Below, one piece after another: positions 1-9,429 of a stretch of DNA of 64,000 bases; the stretch's first letter is position 1; each line of letters starts with the position of its first letter. The position numbers and the translations under genes were made by a program. The stretch covers positions 62,001 through 126,000 of the forward strand of contig CAIRYG010000002.1 of assembly GCA_903882745.1 (NCBI GenBank). Reading direction: 5' to 3'. Under the pieces are notes generated by a model that was given only the letters and a program-made list of their open reading frames with translations, made no database searches and had not been told where the DNA came from. The DNA is from an uncultured Gemmatimonadota bacterium. Its GTDB lineage: Bacteria; Gemmatimonadota; Gemmatimonadetes; Gemmatimonadales; Gemmatimonadaceae.

Positions 1-34
1 TGGAACATAAGTCGCATGAACCAGTGAATCAATG

Positions 35-922
35 CTAGACATATCGAAGTAACACACCGGCCAAAGGCGCGGCAGTTGCGTGGAGCCCAACGGAGCCTAT
101 AACCTCGCCGTCAGCTTGGGCATGGGCGCCGTTAACTGCCACGAGCGAAATGGTCCGTCCACGGGCAAAGTGCATCGCCGGATGCGGGGTGAAGTCATTG
201 CGAATACAACGGACCAGCAACGACGCGGCATCCGCCACTGACCGAGGAAAGAACAGGCACAAATCGAGCTGCCCATCATCGGTGCGAATATTCGGCCCAG
301 TGGAAATAAAACCGTCAAGCAACGAGCCGACGTTGGCGATCATCGCCATGCCGCAGCGACGCTCAACCGTGACACCATCGACAGTGGCCCTAATAAGAAC
401 CTGATCGTTTCGAAGCAGCGCACGAAACCCGGACCAGAGGTACGCCCCCACGCCGAACCGCCGTTTGAGGGCTGGAGAGGCGTCGCGCATCATGGCGACA
501 TCCATACCAAAGCCCGCCGTGAGCGCAAAGTGACGGCCATCGGACAGACGGCCCAGGTCAATCCGCACCTCGGTCCCCGCGAGCAGCCGGTGAACCGCAC
601 GACCGATGTGCAGGGGCGTCCCGAGATGGCGCGCGAGCTGATTACCGGTCCCGCCTGGCAGCACCCCAACAGGAGGCCCGGACACGGCGAGTTCGCCCAC
701 GACCTCCATTGCCGTACCGTCGCCACCGAGGGTGAACACCGCGTCGTACCGCGAGCCGTGCGCCGCGGCAAAGCGCGCCGCATCCCCAGCAGCGGTCGTA
801 CGCATCAGTTCCACGCGCACGCCAGCCTTGGCGAAGGCGCGGAGTGCCTCGCCTTCTCCGGTCCGACCCCGCCGAGCGGCGGGGTTGACCACGAGTAACA
901 CGGATCGGATTAGAATCGCCAT
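35..922 (-). CDS. Diacylglycerol kinase family lipid kinase (YegS/DagK-like)
   Basis: A 295-residue protein with the diacylglycerol/sphingosine kinase catalytic signature: GGDGT at residues 66-70 and the nucleotide-binding PGGTGN at 89-94, preceded by an N-terminal VVNPAARRG strand-loop typical of the fold. The family phosphorylates a lipid hydroxyl (diacylglycerol, phosphatidylglycerol or a sphingoid base) with ATP on the inner membrane face; the substrate here cannot be read from sequence. Its ATG at 922 lies 13 bases inside the end of tamB, so it is probably translated from the same transcript as tamA-tamB. Length is normal for the family. Family call firm, substrate unknown. Confidence 0.9.
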   Translation of the reverse strand: MAILIRSVLLVVNPAARRGRTGEGEALRAFAKAGVRVELMRTTAAGDAARFAAAHGSRYDAVFTLGGDGTAMEVVGELAVSGPPVGVLPGGTGNQLARHLGTPLHIGRAVHRLLAGTEVRIDLGRLSDGRHFALTAGFGMDVAMMRDASPALKRRFGVGAYLWSGFRALLRNDQVLIRATVDGVTVERRCGMAMIANVGSLLDGFISTGPNIRTDDGQLDLCLFFPRSVADAASLLVRCIRNDFTPHPAMHFARGRTISLVAVNGAHAQADGEVIGSVGLHATAAPLAGVLLRYV

Positions 923-3900
923 AACCTGAAGAGGTCGAGGCCGAACTGCCGCGGCGTTGGCGCAAACCCGCGGGCGTTCGCGTCGCGGGAACAGAGTACG
1001 GCGCTCGTCGGCGGTTCGATACCGAACGAGAATGTCAGATTGGACCGGACCCGATAGTCCACCTTGACGCCGAGCGCATCGGCAAAGGTCGGGGCTTCAG
1101 CGGACGAACTGCCCGGTGCGAGCAACTGTCCAACTTGGCAGAGGCCCGCATCGAGGCGCACAAAGGTGTTCACCCCCACCTGTTTGGCGCAGTTGAATCG
1201 GGTGCCGCTCAGGAGACCGGCGCCGACATCCGCAATCTTCCCCTGATAGGCATCGAGCCCCGCGGTGCTGATTTGCGCATCGTCACACAGCGTGCCGGTG
1301 GCCTTGCCGCCGAGGAATGTCCCGAACGACGAGACGAAAACTCGCGCCGCGGTCGAGCCGATGTCGCCGTTGCGACCACCGATTTCGTCGCTGGGACCGC
1401 CGGTCACGAGATAGCTGATCAGATCGCCATTCGTGACCCGCAGCGAGTCGGGGCTCGAGAGTTCGGCGGTCGGCGAGGAGAGCGTACCGCCGATATGTAC
1501 ACGGACCCGGACATCGGGACGCGCCGACTGCGTGCTATACTGCCGCACGGTATGCATCGCGTTGATGCTAAGGGTTGGGTTGAGATCGACATCCCCGAAG
1601 AACCGCACATCGCCGGTCTCCACGTCGAACGCCCGCTGCACACCGGGGCCGACGCTGAGCCGATACGAACCGCGGACCGTTTGCAGCGTGCCGACGAGCG
1701 CGAGCTGTGACCCAACATTGGCATTGACGGTCCCGCGCTGCAGGCGGCTACGGGTGATGTTGAGCTGACCCCCGAGGTTGATATTGGCTTCCTCGGACCG
1801 CAGCCACACATCGCGGCCCATGGTGACCTGAAGGCCGTTCATCGTCAAGTTGTCGACGAATCGCCCAGAGCTCTGCGCAAACAATCGGCGGTCGGCGAAG
1901 GCAGACGTATCAATGATGCCAGCGATCTCATTGTCATCCAGCGCAATCAGCTTCTTCTGAAAGAGATTGCTCACATTGAGCACGCCGCGATCCACGGTGA
2001 GGCTATCACCGGAGAGTACGGCTCGGTCGAGACTACCGGTGAGCGCAAGCGACCCGCTGACGTCGAGGTCGGCAAACCCCACCCGGTTCAACACATTGAA
2101 GTTGCGTGCGGTCAGGCCAAGGTTGAACACCGGGTTCTCGATGTCGCTGATCTTCATGGCGCCGGTGATGCTGGCCTGCGCGCCGCGCGTGGGGCCGGCC
2201 CGCGCTGACAGTTTGCGCACCGCGACGCTGTCGCCGAGGAACCGAATGTCGGCTTCGATGCCGGTGAGCGAGGCGCGACCCATCGGCGCGAGCGTCAGGG
2301 CACCATCGCGCACGCTCATCTCGCCAAGGAGACGCGGATGCTTCCACGTGCCCGAGACATCGAGATTCACGGCCATCCCGCCCCGCGCGCCGGTGATGGC
2401 GCGTGAGAACGATTCCAACAGCACCAGGCCAACGGTATCGGTGCGCACCTGCACACTGATCGGGTCCTCAAGGAAGCGCACCACCCCAGGGCGAAGCGCG
2501 AGATCCATCGGCAGTTTCCCTGTCACGCGAAGTGCGGGGATTCCGAGCCTCGTGTACTCCAGCGACGTGGTCAGCCGCTGCGCAGCATACGTGCCCTGTG
2601 CCTGCACATGATCCAGCCGGAGTCCTGCGACCTGCGCATCCTCGGCTTGTGCTGTGAGGCGCATCACCGGCTCGCTCCGGGTTCCCGTCAACTCTGCTTG
2701 CAACGAGGCCGCGCCTTTGAGTGCGGTCTCGAGCTGCAACAGTTCGCCGAAATCCGCGAGCGGAATGCGGTCGGCACGCAGACTCACCGCGAGCGGCCCC
2801 TGATCTGGGACCGCGCCTCGAGCGAGAAAGTGTCCACCCGTGGCGCCCGTGAGCGCGAGCGTGTCGAACGAGAGCGAGGTCCCCACCAGTCGGGCTGCGG
2901 CGCCGCGATCGAGCGACCAGGCGTCGGCCGCGGTCACCACCGACAGACTGTCGAGGCGGACGTCGGTCGTGTCGCCGTTCCGCGTGCCCGACAGCGAGGC
3001 GCGGGCGCGCGCACCATGGGGCATCTCGCCGGCAATCGTGCCAGAGGCGCGTCGGTCGGGGAGCAGGGCCACGTTCGCCGAGACGCGAACGAACGAGAGC
3101 TCCGAGGCGCGCAATGTGTCGAGCCGAATCGTGAGCGGTCCGAGCGGCTGCTTAAGGACATCGCGCAATGCAGCGCTCGCGACGACATGCCGTGCCGTGG
3201 TCGCGCCGACGCGCAGGTCGCGCCCGTCGGCACGTAGCTGCAGATCGAGGCGATCGAGCGACCCCACGAGCGCACCCTCGACGCGTGCGGTGCCCTCGAG
3301 CGAATCCGCCAACGCGATCGCCTCGGCGCTTCCTCCTGCCGCCGCACCCCGGGCGAGATACCGCCGAAACCCACCGAGCGAATCGACCTCGAACGCGAAC
3401 GTGATCGAGTCACGCGCGGCCGCGGTGAGCCCGAGTGCGTCGGCTTGGCCCGTTTTGGTGAGCAGGCCGGCCATCGTCTCGAGTCGGAGCGAATCGATGC
3501 GTACCTTGCCATCACCGAAGCGCAGCTGCGCGAGGCCGTTGTAGACGCGGACACTGTCCACGACTGAGCGATCGGCGTTGAAGCGGGCGCTCCCGACCAG
3601 GTTCGCGAGTGAGTCGCCGGACAGATCGACCGCGAAACGGCCGTTGAGGAAGCTGCTTGGAAGCGTGGGTTTCCCAAATCCCGTGCGCAAATCGAAGCCG
3701 CTGAGGGATCCATTTGCGACGGCCCGGACGGTCGGCGCGACGGCATCGAACGCGCCATCGAGCTGTACCCGCCCCGCCTCGCCGGCAAGATCGGTGGTCA
3801 CGGAGAGGTCGCTGGCGGTGCCCTTCACGCGGAGCGCGCCCGAGAAGTCGCCGCGGAGCGGGATACTCGGATACGACTTCGCGACGGTCGACACTGCGAG

Positions 3901-5505
3901 GGGAAGCGCGACCGCCGACACATCGAAGATCACGTTCTGCGCCATCGTGATGCGACCGTTCCCCTTAAATCGCGAGACAGGAGAATCCTCGCCATCGCGG
4001 TGGGTGAGATCGCCGTCGCGAAAGCGCACGTCCGTCCAGACGGAATCGAGCGTCGCGGTGCCAGACACGAGTCCGTGGATCGACGGGAAGTCCGGGTTGA
4101 CGAACTGCGCGGTACGCAGGTCGAACTGCGCGACATCAATCTTGAATCCACGAAACTTGGCGTCACCGGGATGCAGAATATTGAGCTCCCCACGCCCCGT
4201 GCCCCTCGTAAATGCGCCGGGGACATTCGCGTCGCGGAAGGTGAGACGAGCCTCGTCGACAACAAATCGATGCACCGGTCCCCCGCGTGCGCGCACGGTT
4301 CCGGAAATATCTCCGCGCCAGGGATACGGGAACGGTTGGCCGTTGAGCGTCTCGAGCAATGCGAAGTTGGCGGGGAGCAGCTGCATATTGACGTCTTTCA
4401 GCACGAGCACCGGGCCGCCGACGGCGTACGTCATGTTGCCGCGCAACCGCGATCCGTTACTCCGCAGGTCCATGTTGGTGATGGCGTAGTCAATCACCCG
4501 GGGATCCTTCGGCTCATTCTTGATGAGCAGGTCCATCTTGCCGCCGCCCGTGCGCGGCAGTGTTTCGTAGATCCACGCGATGTCCCGCATCCCGGTGGAG
4601 TCACTATGGATCTTGATGTCGTACCGAACGGGTCCGGTCCCCCACCGAATGGTGCCCTTCGCGCGGGCAACCGAGTTGGGCAGCTCGAAGTGCGGGAGCT
4701 TGAGCCAGATGGTGTCGCCGAGCCAGTAGAGGCCGCCATTCATGTTGCGGAAGTCGAAGGGCGGGATTTTCTCTACCACATCGAGTCGGGCAATGTCGAA
4801 CTGTCGGCCGGTGCTGTCGGGATGCCGGAACCGGATGCGATTCAGCGTGGCGTTGGCGTCGGTCCAGCGCCAGGTGCGCTGGAACCCTGGCACGCCCATC
4901 GTGGTCACGCGACGAATTTCCAGCTGCTCCTGACCAACGTTGTAGGCGGCTGCACTGTCTCGGCGCGCGCCTTTCAGGGAGTCGTCGGGTTCCCACGGCA
5001 ACGTCAGTTGGAAGTGGAGTCCATGCACCTGCACGTTTTTGAACAGCACCAACGAACCGAACGCCGTGCGCGGCCCTCGAGGGCGCGGCGGCCCCTCCGC
5101 CTCCAGGGGAAACACCTTTCGGAAATTCCAGCGGTGGTCGTTTTCCTCACGGAAAATGACTTTGGGATGCTGAATGTCCGCCGAGCGAACAATGATGCGT
5201 CCGTCGAGAATGTCGCGCGGGTCGTAGGTGAAGCGCGCGGGACCGCTCGCAATGAACAGCGAATCGTCTGGGTCGGTGATGTTGAGCGAATCGATCCGAA
5301 TGTCGGTCAGGAATGACCCACTCATGCGCCCGATGTGCACGCGCCCCTTCATGCCAGTTACGAACTGCCGCTCGAGTTGCCGGCGGATCCAGTCGCGCCC
5401 TCCTTCGCTCTGGGTGGCCGCCACCAGTCCGCCAATTGCCCCCGCGCCGATCACAAACATCAGCAGCGCGCTATAGAGGACGACGAGTTGGCGGCGAGGC
5501 TGCAT
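910..5505 (-). CDS. tamB: TamB-family translocation/assembly module protein (AsmA/VPS13-like bridge)
   Basis: A 1531-residue protein with one N-terminal membrane anchor (about residues 8-30, hydrophobic LYSALLMFVIGAGAIGGL), then a very long region of repetitive beta-strand AsmA/TamB type and a C-terminal DUF490-like region (roughly 1200-1531) ending in an aromatic residue (LWRF). Family members span the periplasm, help insert outer-membrane proteins with TamA, and are thought to form a groove that carries phospholipids. The start ATG at 5505 sits one base from the tamA stop, so tamA and tamB form a coupled pair. The lipid kinase overlaps the 3' end. Length and architecture are normal for the family. 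Confidence 0.92.
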   Translation of the reverse strand: MQPRRQLVVLYSALLMFVIGAGAIGGLVAATQSEGGRDWIRRQLERQFVTGMKGRVHIGRMSGSFLTDIRIDSLNITDPDDSLFIASGPARFTYDPRDILDGRIIVRSADIQHPKVIFREENDHRWNFRKVFPLEAEGPPRPRGPRTAFGSLVLFKNVQVHGLHFQLTLPWEPDDSLKGARRDSAAAYNVGQEQLEIRRVTTMGVPGFQRTWRWTDANATLNRIRFRHPDSTGRQFDIARLDVVEKIPPFDFRNMNGGLYWLGDTIWLKLPHFELPNSVARAKGTIRWGTGPVRYDIKIHSDSTGMRDIAWIYETLPRTGGGKMDLLIKNEPKDPRVIDYAITNMDLRSNGSRLRGNMTYAVGGPVLVLKDVNMQLLPANFALLETLNGQPFPYPWRGDISGTVRARGGPVHRFVVDEARLTFRDANVPGAFTRGTGRGELNILHPGDAKFRGFKIDVAQFDLRTAQFVNPDFPSIHGLVSGTATLDSVWTDVRFRDGDLTHRDGEDSPVSRFKGNGRITMAQNVIFDVSAVALPLAVSTVAKSYPSIPLRGDFSGALRVKGTASDLSVTTDLAGEAGRVQLDGAFDAVAPTVRAVANGSLSGFDLRTGFGKPTLPSSFLNGRFAVDLSGDSLANLVGSARFNADRSVVDSVRVYNGLAQLRFGDGKVRIDSLRLETMAGLLTKTGQADALGLTAAARDSITFAFEVDSLGGFRRYLARGAAAGGSAEAIALADSLEGTARVEGALVGSLDRLDLQLRADGRDLRVGATTARHVVASAALRDVLKQPLGPLTIRLDTLRASELSFVRVSANVALLPDRRASGTIAGEMPHGARARASLSGTRNGDTTDVRLDSLSVVTAADAWSLDRGAAARLVGTSLSFDTLALTGATGGHFLARGAVPDQGPLAVSLRADRIPLADFGELLQLETALKGAASLQAELTGTRSEPVMRLTAQAEDAQVAGLRLDHVQAQGTYAAQRLTTSLEYTRLGIPALRVTGKLPMDLALRPGVVRFLEDPISVQVRTDTVGLVLLESFSRAITGARGGMAVNLDVSGTWKHPRLLGEMSVRDGALTLAPMGRASLTGIEADIRFLGDSVAVRKLSARAGPTRGAQASITGAMKISDIENPVFNLGLTARNFNVLNRVGFADLDVSGSLALTGSLDRAVLSGDSLTVDRGVLNVSNLFQKKLIALDDNEIAGIIDTSAFADRRLFAQSSGRFVDNLTMNGLQVTMGRDVWLRSEEANINLGGQLNITRSRLQRGTVNANVGSQLALVGTLQTVRGSYRLSVGPGVQRAFDVETGDVRFFGDVDLNPTLSINAMHTVRQYSTQSARPDVRVRVHIGGTLSSPTAELSSPDSLRVTNGDLISYLVTGGPSDEIGGRNGDIGSTAARVFVSSFGTFLGGKATGTLCDDAQISTAGLDAYQGKIADVGAGLLSGTRFNCAKQVGVNTFVRLDAGLCQVGQLLAPGSSSAEAPTFADALGVKVDYRVRSNLTFSFGIEPPTSAVLCSRDANARGFAPTPRQFGLDLFRLWRF

Positions 5506-5506
5506 C

Positions 5507-7765
5507 CTAGAATGCCTGCCCGATCGAGAAGTTCAGCGTGAGCTGGCGGAAGAACGACGACTCCCGCGACGGCTGAAATGCCGCGGGACAACTGCCAGCG
5601 GCCTGCGACAGTTGTCCGCTCTTGTTCGCCGTCACGCGCAGCGTATTGCCCGGACTCACACAGAATAGGGCACCACCCTGTGAGAGCGGCGCGTCAAAGT
5701 ACGCCGCACCTGAGGCCCGCTGATACGGGTTGTGCGCGACATCCATGCGAATGAAGCCGATCAGTGTGGAGACGCGCACCCCGAGCCCCGGGGTGAGCAC
5801 AAACGATTTGAAAGCGAGCGTCGAGCCCGGCGTGCCGCGGTTCCACACTTGGCCGAGGTCGGCGAACGCCGTCCACTGGATGAGCTCCGGATAGAACGGA
5901 CTCCGGATGCGCGCTTCGAGATTCGCAACGACCAACGCATTGCCGCCCGTGGGCACGGTGCGAATGCTGGTCGAGTCCGCGCGGGCGCGGAAGTACACGG
6001 TGTCGGTGGCGTTCGCTGGGTTCCCGCCGCGCGTTCCGTTGGCGCGCACGGTGTCGTACGCACTGGGAATGTAGACCGCAGGGCCAAGTTCGTTCTGTCG
6101 GAATCCGCGCACCGTTGTTGGGCCGCCGCCGAACAGGCGTTCCTGCGGCGGCACGCTGAACGCGGCATCCGAAAACGAGAGCGAGGGCCCCACCACCGCG
6201 CCAATACGAATCCGCGCCGCGAGGATGATATCCGACGAGAGCGGATAGTAGATCGCGCCGTCGGCGAGAAATTTGTTGAACCGCAACGAATCTTCGGCGC
6301 CGGTGTACCGGCCCGCCGTGCGGAGTTCAAGCCGCACCGCGCTTCCGCGCGTGGGATTCTCGGGACTGTCGCCCGTCTCTCGCGAGAGCGAGACGCTGGC
6401 CACCCCGAGGCGCCTGAAGTTGTTGAACGAGGCTTGGTCGGCCTGCGTGCAGGCGTTGAACACCGCACAGAGCAGCGCTGGCTGCGCCTGGGTGCGACCA
6501 TACTCCACGGTGTACGAGAGCGACTGCGACAACCGCCCGAGGGCGCGCGTGAAATTCACATTGCCGCCCACCGGCGTCGTCCGCAGGTAGGCGTTGTATT
6601 CGCTCCGTCGCTCGCTAAAAACCGAGACCGATGGGAGAAAATCACGCCACCCCGCGAGTGCGGTCACGGTGGCATTCACGGTGTAGTTGAGATCACCGCT
6701 GTAGGCGTCGCTCTTGGCCTGCGGGCAGAGATTCTCCAGCCCGGTCACTGGCTCGCCGACGCCGAGTTTGGAGACCCGCGTACGGACGTCGAGGCGCGTG
6801 GCACCCTTGAGCAGATTGAACTTGGTGAGATCCGCGCTCGCACGAAAACAGTCGAGCGTTCCCCATCCGAGTCCGGCGCGGACCGCGTGCATCTGCCCCT
6901 CGGTTAGCTCCAAGCGCACACCGATCGTGGAGTCGCGAGGATTCACCACGCTGTCGGGTGTAACGCGCACGAAGTTGAACGCCTCGGTGCGGTACAGTGC
7001 CCGCTTGACGGCCTCTAGGTCACGTTCGGCGTACAGATCGCCCGTCGACACGCGCGCGACCCTGCGGATTGCCTCGTCGGTGATCCCGCGCGGCACACCG
7101 GGGAGCGGCGTTACGCGAAGGTCGACAGCGCCGATCCGCGCACGTGGACCAACGGCCACCTTGAACGAGAGATCGGCGCGCCGATCCAGGGTGTGCGTGT
7201 CGTATCCGACAAACGCTTCGGCATCGGGGTACCCCGTGTTCCGGAGTCGCCGCACGATTGTATCACGCGCGGCATACATCGAGATGGTATCGAACGGCTC
7301 GCCTCGGCTCAGCGGCAGGTCGCGTAGGAGCGCCTGATTGTTGGGCACCGAATCGAGACCGTCGACAAAAAAGTCGCGCACGCGAACCGGCTCCCCTTCA
7401 CGAATCAGGAACCGCACGGTCACGCGCCCGGGGCCCATCGCGGTCACGACCGTGTCGACCGTCGCTTCGCGGTAGCCGTGCACGCGATACCACTTCAGCA
7501 GTCGTGCCACGTCGAGCGGGAAGGCTTGCCGGTCAAGGCAACGCCGCGTCCCCAACACCTTGAGCGTGCGACGCGCCCAGCTACTGGGAGCGGTCACAAT
7601 GCCGGCCTCGAGCGTCGCCGCGGGAAAGGAGCGATTGCCGTCGAATTCGAGCCGGCCAACCTCCACGCTCGCCGCGCCACAGATGCCCGCCTGTGCCCGC
7701 GCCGTCGGCGCCGCTATGCTGAGCAGCGCCGCCATCACACAGAGTGCGCGTGGTGCGCTAATCAT
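5507..7765 (-). CDS. tamA: TamA/BamA-family outer-membrane protein (Omp85)
   Basis: About 752 residues beginning with a Sec signal peptide (MISAPRALCVMAALLSIAAP, cleavage near TARA-QA), then about three POTRA-like domains (roughly 30-300) and a C-terminal 16-strand barrel (about 305-752). The barrel contains the Omp85 hallmark VRGF in PTTVRGFRQNELGP and ends in phenylalanine, as expected for recognition by the BAM machinery. I prefer the ATG at 7765, which overlaps the last codons of the upstream reductase, over an in-frame TTG at 7777. Adjacency to tamB and three rather than five POTRA domains favour TamA over BamA. Role: assembly or lipid traffic at the outer membrane. Confidence 0.9.
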   Translation of the reverse strand: MISAPRALCVMAALLSIAAPTARAQAGICGAASVEVGRLEFDGNRSFPAATLEAGIVTAPSSWARRTLKVLGTRRCLDRQAFPLDVARLLKWYRVHGYREATVDTVVTAMGPGRVTVRFLIREGEPVRVRDFFVDGLDSVPNNQALLRDLPLSRGEPFDTISMYAARDTIVRRLRNTGYPDAEAFVGYDTHTLDRRADLSFKVAVGPRARIGAVDLRVTPLPGVPRGITDEAIRRVARVSTGDLYAERDLEAVKRALYRTEAFNFVRVTPDSVVNPRDSTIGVRLELTEGQMHAVRAGLGWGTLDCFRASADLTKFNLLKGATRLDVRTRVSKLGVGEPVTGLENLCPQAKSDAYSGDLNYTVNATVTALAGWRDFLPSVSVFSERRSEYNAYLRTTPVGGNVNFTRALGRLSQSLSYTVEYGRTQAQPALLCAVFNACTQADQASFNNFRRLGVASVSLSRETGDSPENPTRGSAVRLELRTAGRYTGAEDSLRFNKFLADGAIYYPLSSDIILAARIRIGAVVGPSLSFSDAAFSVPPQERLFGGGPTTVRGFRQNELGPAVYIPSAYDTVRANGTRGGNPANATDTVYFRARADSTSIRTVPTGGNALVVANLEARIRSPFYPELIQWTAFADLGQVWNRGTPGSTLAFKSFVLTPGLGVRVSTLIGFIRMDVAHNPYQRASGAAYFDAPLSQGGALFCVSPGNTLRVTANKSGQLSQAAGSCPAAFQPSRESSFFRQLTLNFSIGQAF

Positions 7766-8774
7766 CCTTCTGGCCAAACACCGCCAGATTGGATGAGTGT
7801 CCGGGATTTACCTTCTTCTCCGGATAGATATGGTGCACCGCCTGATTCACCGCGGTTGCGGCTTCGGCGAATCCGCTCGCAATGAGCTTGAGCTTTCCGG
7901 CATAGGTCGTGACATCGCCGCAGGCATAGATCCCCGCGCGCCCCGTTTCCATCTCGGAGTTCACCACAATCTCATCCTTGGCGAGATTGAGCCCCCACTC
8001 GAGGAGCGGGCCCATATCACTCACAAAGCCCAGCATCGGGAGCACCACATCGGCGGGAATGCGCTTTGTCGTCTTGGCCTTGATGTCCTTGAGCTCGAGC
8101 GCCACGATCCGCCCATCCTCGGCGATCACATCCGCCAGCTCATGGAACGTGTGCAAGGACGTGGTACCCGATGCGACCGCGGCCTGCACCTCGGCGACCG
8201 TCGCGGCGTGCGCGCGGAATCGGTCGCTCCGGTGCACCAGCGCCACACTCGCGGCAACGCCGCGTAACTGATGCGCCCAGTCGAACGCCGAGTCGCCGCC
8301 GCCAATGATGACCACATGTTTCCCCTCGTACACCGAGAGGCTGCCGACGCGATCGTCGATCCCCTTGCCGTACCAGGGCTCGGCGCAGGCCTGTGGTAAG
8401 CGCCGTGGCGAGAACGCGCCGATTCCCGCCGCGAGGACAACCGCGCGTGTTGGGAACTCATCGGTCTCGGTGACGAGCACGAAGTGCCCGTCTTCTTCAC
8501 GCAGCGCGATCACGCGTTGGTTGCAGTGCACGGGCGCGTTGAACTGTCCCTGCTGCGCGACGAGCGCCTTCACGAGATCCTTCGCTAAGACCTTGGGGAA
8601 TCCCGCCACGTCGAAGATAAATTTTTCTGGATACAGCGCCGCCAACTGCCCGCCGGGCTCGGAGAGCGCGTCGAGGATCTGTGAGGTCGCGCCGCGCATC
8701 CCGGCGTAGAACTGGGCGAACAGACCAGCGGGTCCGGCGCCAATGATTGTCACGTCTCGAATGTCATGTCGCAT
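7758..8774 (-). CDS. Thioredoxin-reductase-like ferredoxin--NADP reductase (FNR type 2)
   Basis: A 338-residue flavoprotein with an FAD-binding GAGPAG at residues 12-17 and an NADPH-binding GGGDSAFDWA near residue 160, in the thioredoxin reductase fold but without the redox CxxC of true thioredoxin reductase. This matches YumC-type ferredoxin/flavodoxin-NADP+ reductases, which pass electrons between NADPH and ferredoxin. It is first in the minus-strand block with tamA-tamB, overlapping tamA by about 8 bases, though no functional link is known. It is divergent from the adenosyltransferase, with 66 bases between the starts. Family call firm; ferredoxin versus flavodoxin partner unknown. Confidence 0.9.
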   Translation of the reverse strand: MRHDIRDVTIIGAGPAGLFAQFYAGMRGATSQILDALSEPGGQLAALYPEKFIFDVAGFPKVLAKDLVKALVAQQGQFNAPVHCNQRVIALREEDGHFVLVTETDEFPTRAVVLAAGIGAFSPRRLPQACAEPWYGKGIDDRVGSLSVYEGKHVVIIGGGDSAFDWAHQLRGVAASVALVHRSDRFRAHAATVAEVQAAVASGTTSLHTFHELADVIAEDGRIVALELKDIKAKTTKRIPADVVLPMLGFVSDMGPLLEWGLNLAKDEIVVNSEMETGRAGIYACGDVTTYAGKLKLIASGFAEAATAVNQAVHHIYPEKKVNPGHSSNLAVFGQKDD

Positions 8775-8787
8775 CTGTTAATACTCG

Positions 8788-8817
8788 CCGCCCGCCAACG
8801 GCGAATCAACCGGGCGG
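8788..8817. promoter_or_regulatory. Inverted repeat between divergent reductase and adenosyltransferase genes
   Basis: CCGCCCG at 8788-8794 is exactly complementary to CGGGCGG at 8811-8817, separated by 16 bases, in the 66-base gap between the divergent starts at 8774 and 8841. It could be an operator or a hairpin in the adenosyltransferase leader. No matching -35/-10 pair was convincing in this gap. Confidence 0.3.
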
Positions 8818-8840
8818 ATCAGGTTTGGTTAGATTTGTGG

Positions 8841-9395
8841 ATGGCCCTCAAGATCTACACCAAGACCGGCGACGATGGTCGCACGGGACTATACGGCGGC
8901 GGACGCGTCCCAAAGGACGACGCCCGCGTTTCTGCCTACGGCGACGTTGACGAGCTCAACGCCATCATCGGCATGGCACGCTCCACCGACATGATGCCCC
9001 GCATCGACGAAGTGCTGGCCCCCGTGCAACGCGATTTGTTCGCGATCGGGGCGCTCCTGGCGACGCCAAATCGCGAGAAGCACAAAGAACAACTCGAAAA
9101 AGCGCGCATCTCCGATAAGCGAATCGCCCAGCTCGAGCAGGCAATTGACGACGCCGAAGACGAACTGGACCCGCTCAAGGCCTTCATTCTCCCCGGCGGC
9201 ACCGCCAAGGCGTCGGCGCTCCATGTCGCACGCACCGTCTGCCGTCGCGCAGAGCGCGCGATCATCAGCCTGCAACACACCGGGGCGGATGTGCCGCAGG
9301 TCATTATCGTCTACCTGAATCGTCTCTCCGATCTGCTCTTCGTGCTGGCGCGCGTCGCCAACAAGCGAGCGGGTGCGGGCGAGGTGACCTGGTAG
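8841..9395 (+). CDS. pduO: PduO-type cob(I)alamin adenosyltransferase
   Basis: A 184-residue protein of the PduO-type ATP:corrinoid adenosyltransferase family, which makes adenosylcobalamin from cob(I)alamin and ATP. Seen: the N-terminal ATP-binding signature TKTGDDGRTGLYGG, the following AYGDVDELNA helix, a central CRRAER and the C-terminal LNRLSDLLFVLAR. An in-frame ATG exists at 8766, but ATG 8841 puts the conserved MxxKIYTKTGD at the very N-terminus, as in the family. It lies 34 bases before aroB. Adenosylcobalamin is not the cofactor of the MetH in this window, which uses methylcobalamin, so its client enzymes must lie elsewhere. Confidence 0.92.
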   Translation: MALKIYTKTGDDGRTGLYGGGRVPKDDARVSAYGDVDELNAIIGMARSTDMMPRIDEVLAPVQRDLFAIGALLATPNREKHKEQLEKARISDKRIAQLEQAIDDAEDELDPLKAFILPGGTAKASALHVARTVCRRAERAIISLQHTGADVPQVIIVYLNRLSDLLFVLARVANKRAGAGEVTW

Positions 9396-9429
9396 CGCGA
9401 CCCCCCGCGCCACACACCGAGAACCGGAC

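Noticed and set aside
1-34. End of another gene at the left edge
   Set aside because: Only 34 bases are available before the lipid kinase stop; nothing can be supported.
4000-5316. Plus-strand open frame of about 440 codons opposite tamB
   Set aside because: Antisense shadow of the long tamB frame; no start context or motif.
8775-8840. Cobalamin riboswitch before the adenosyltransferase gene
   Set aside because: The gap is only 66 bases, far too short, and no B12-box-like sequence is visible.
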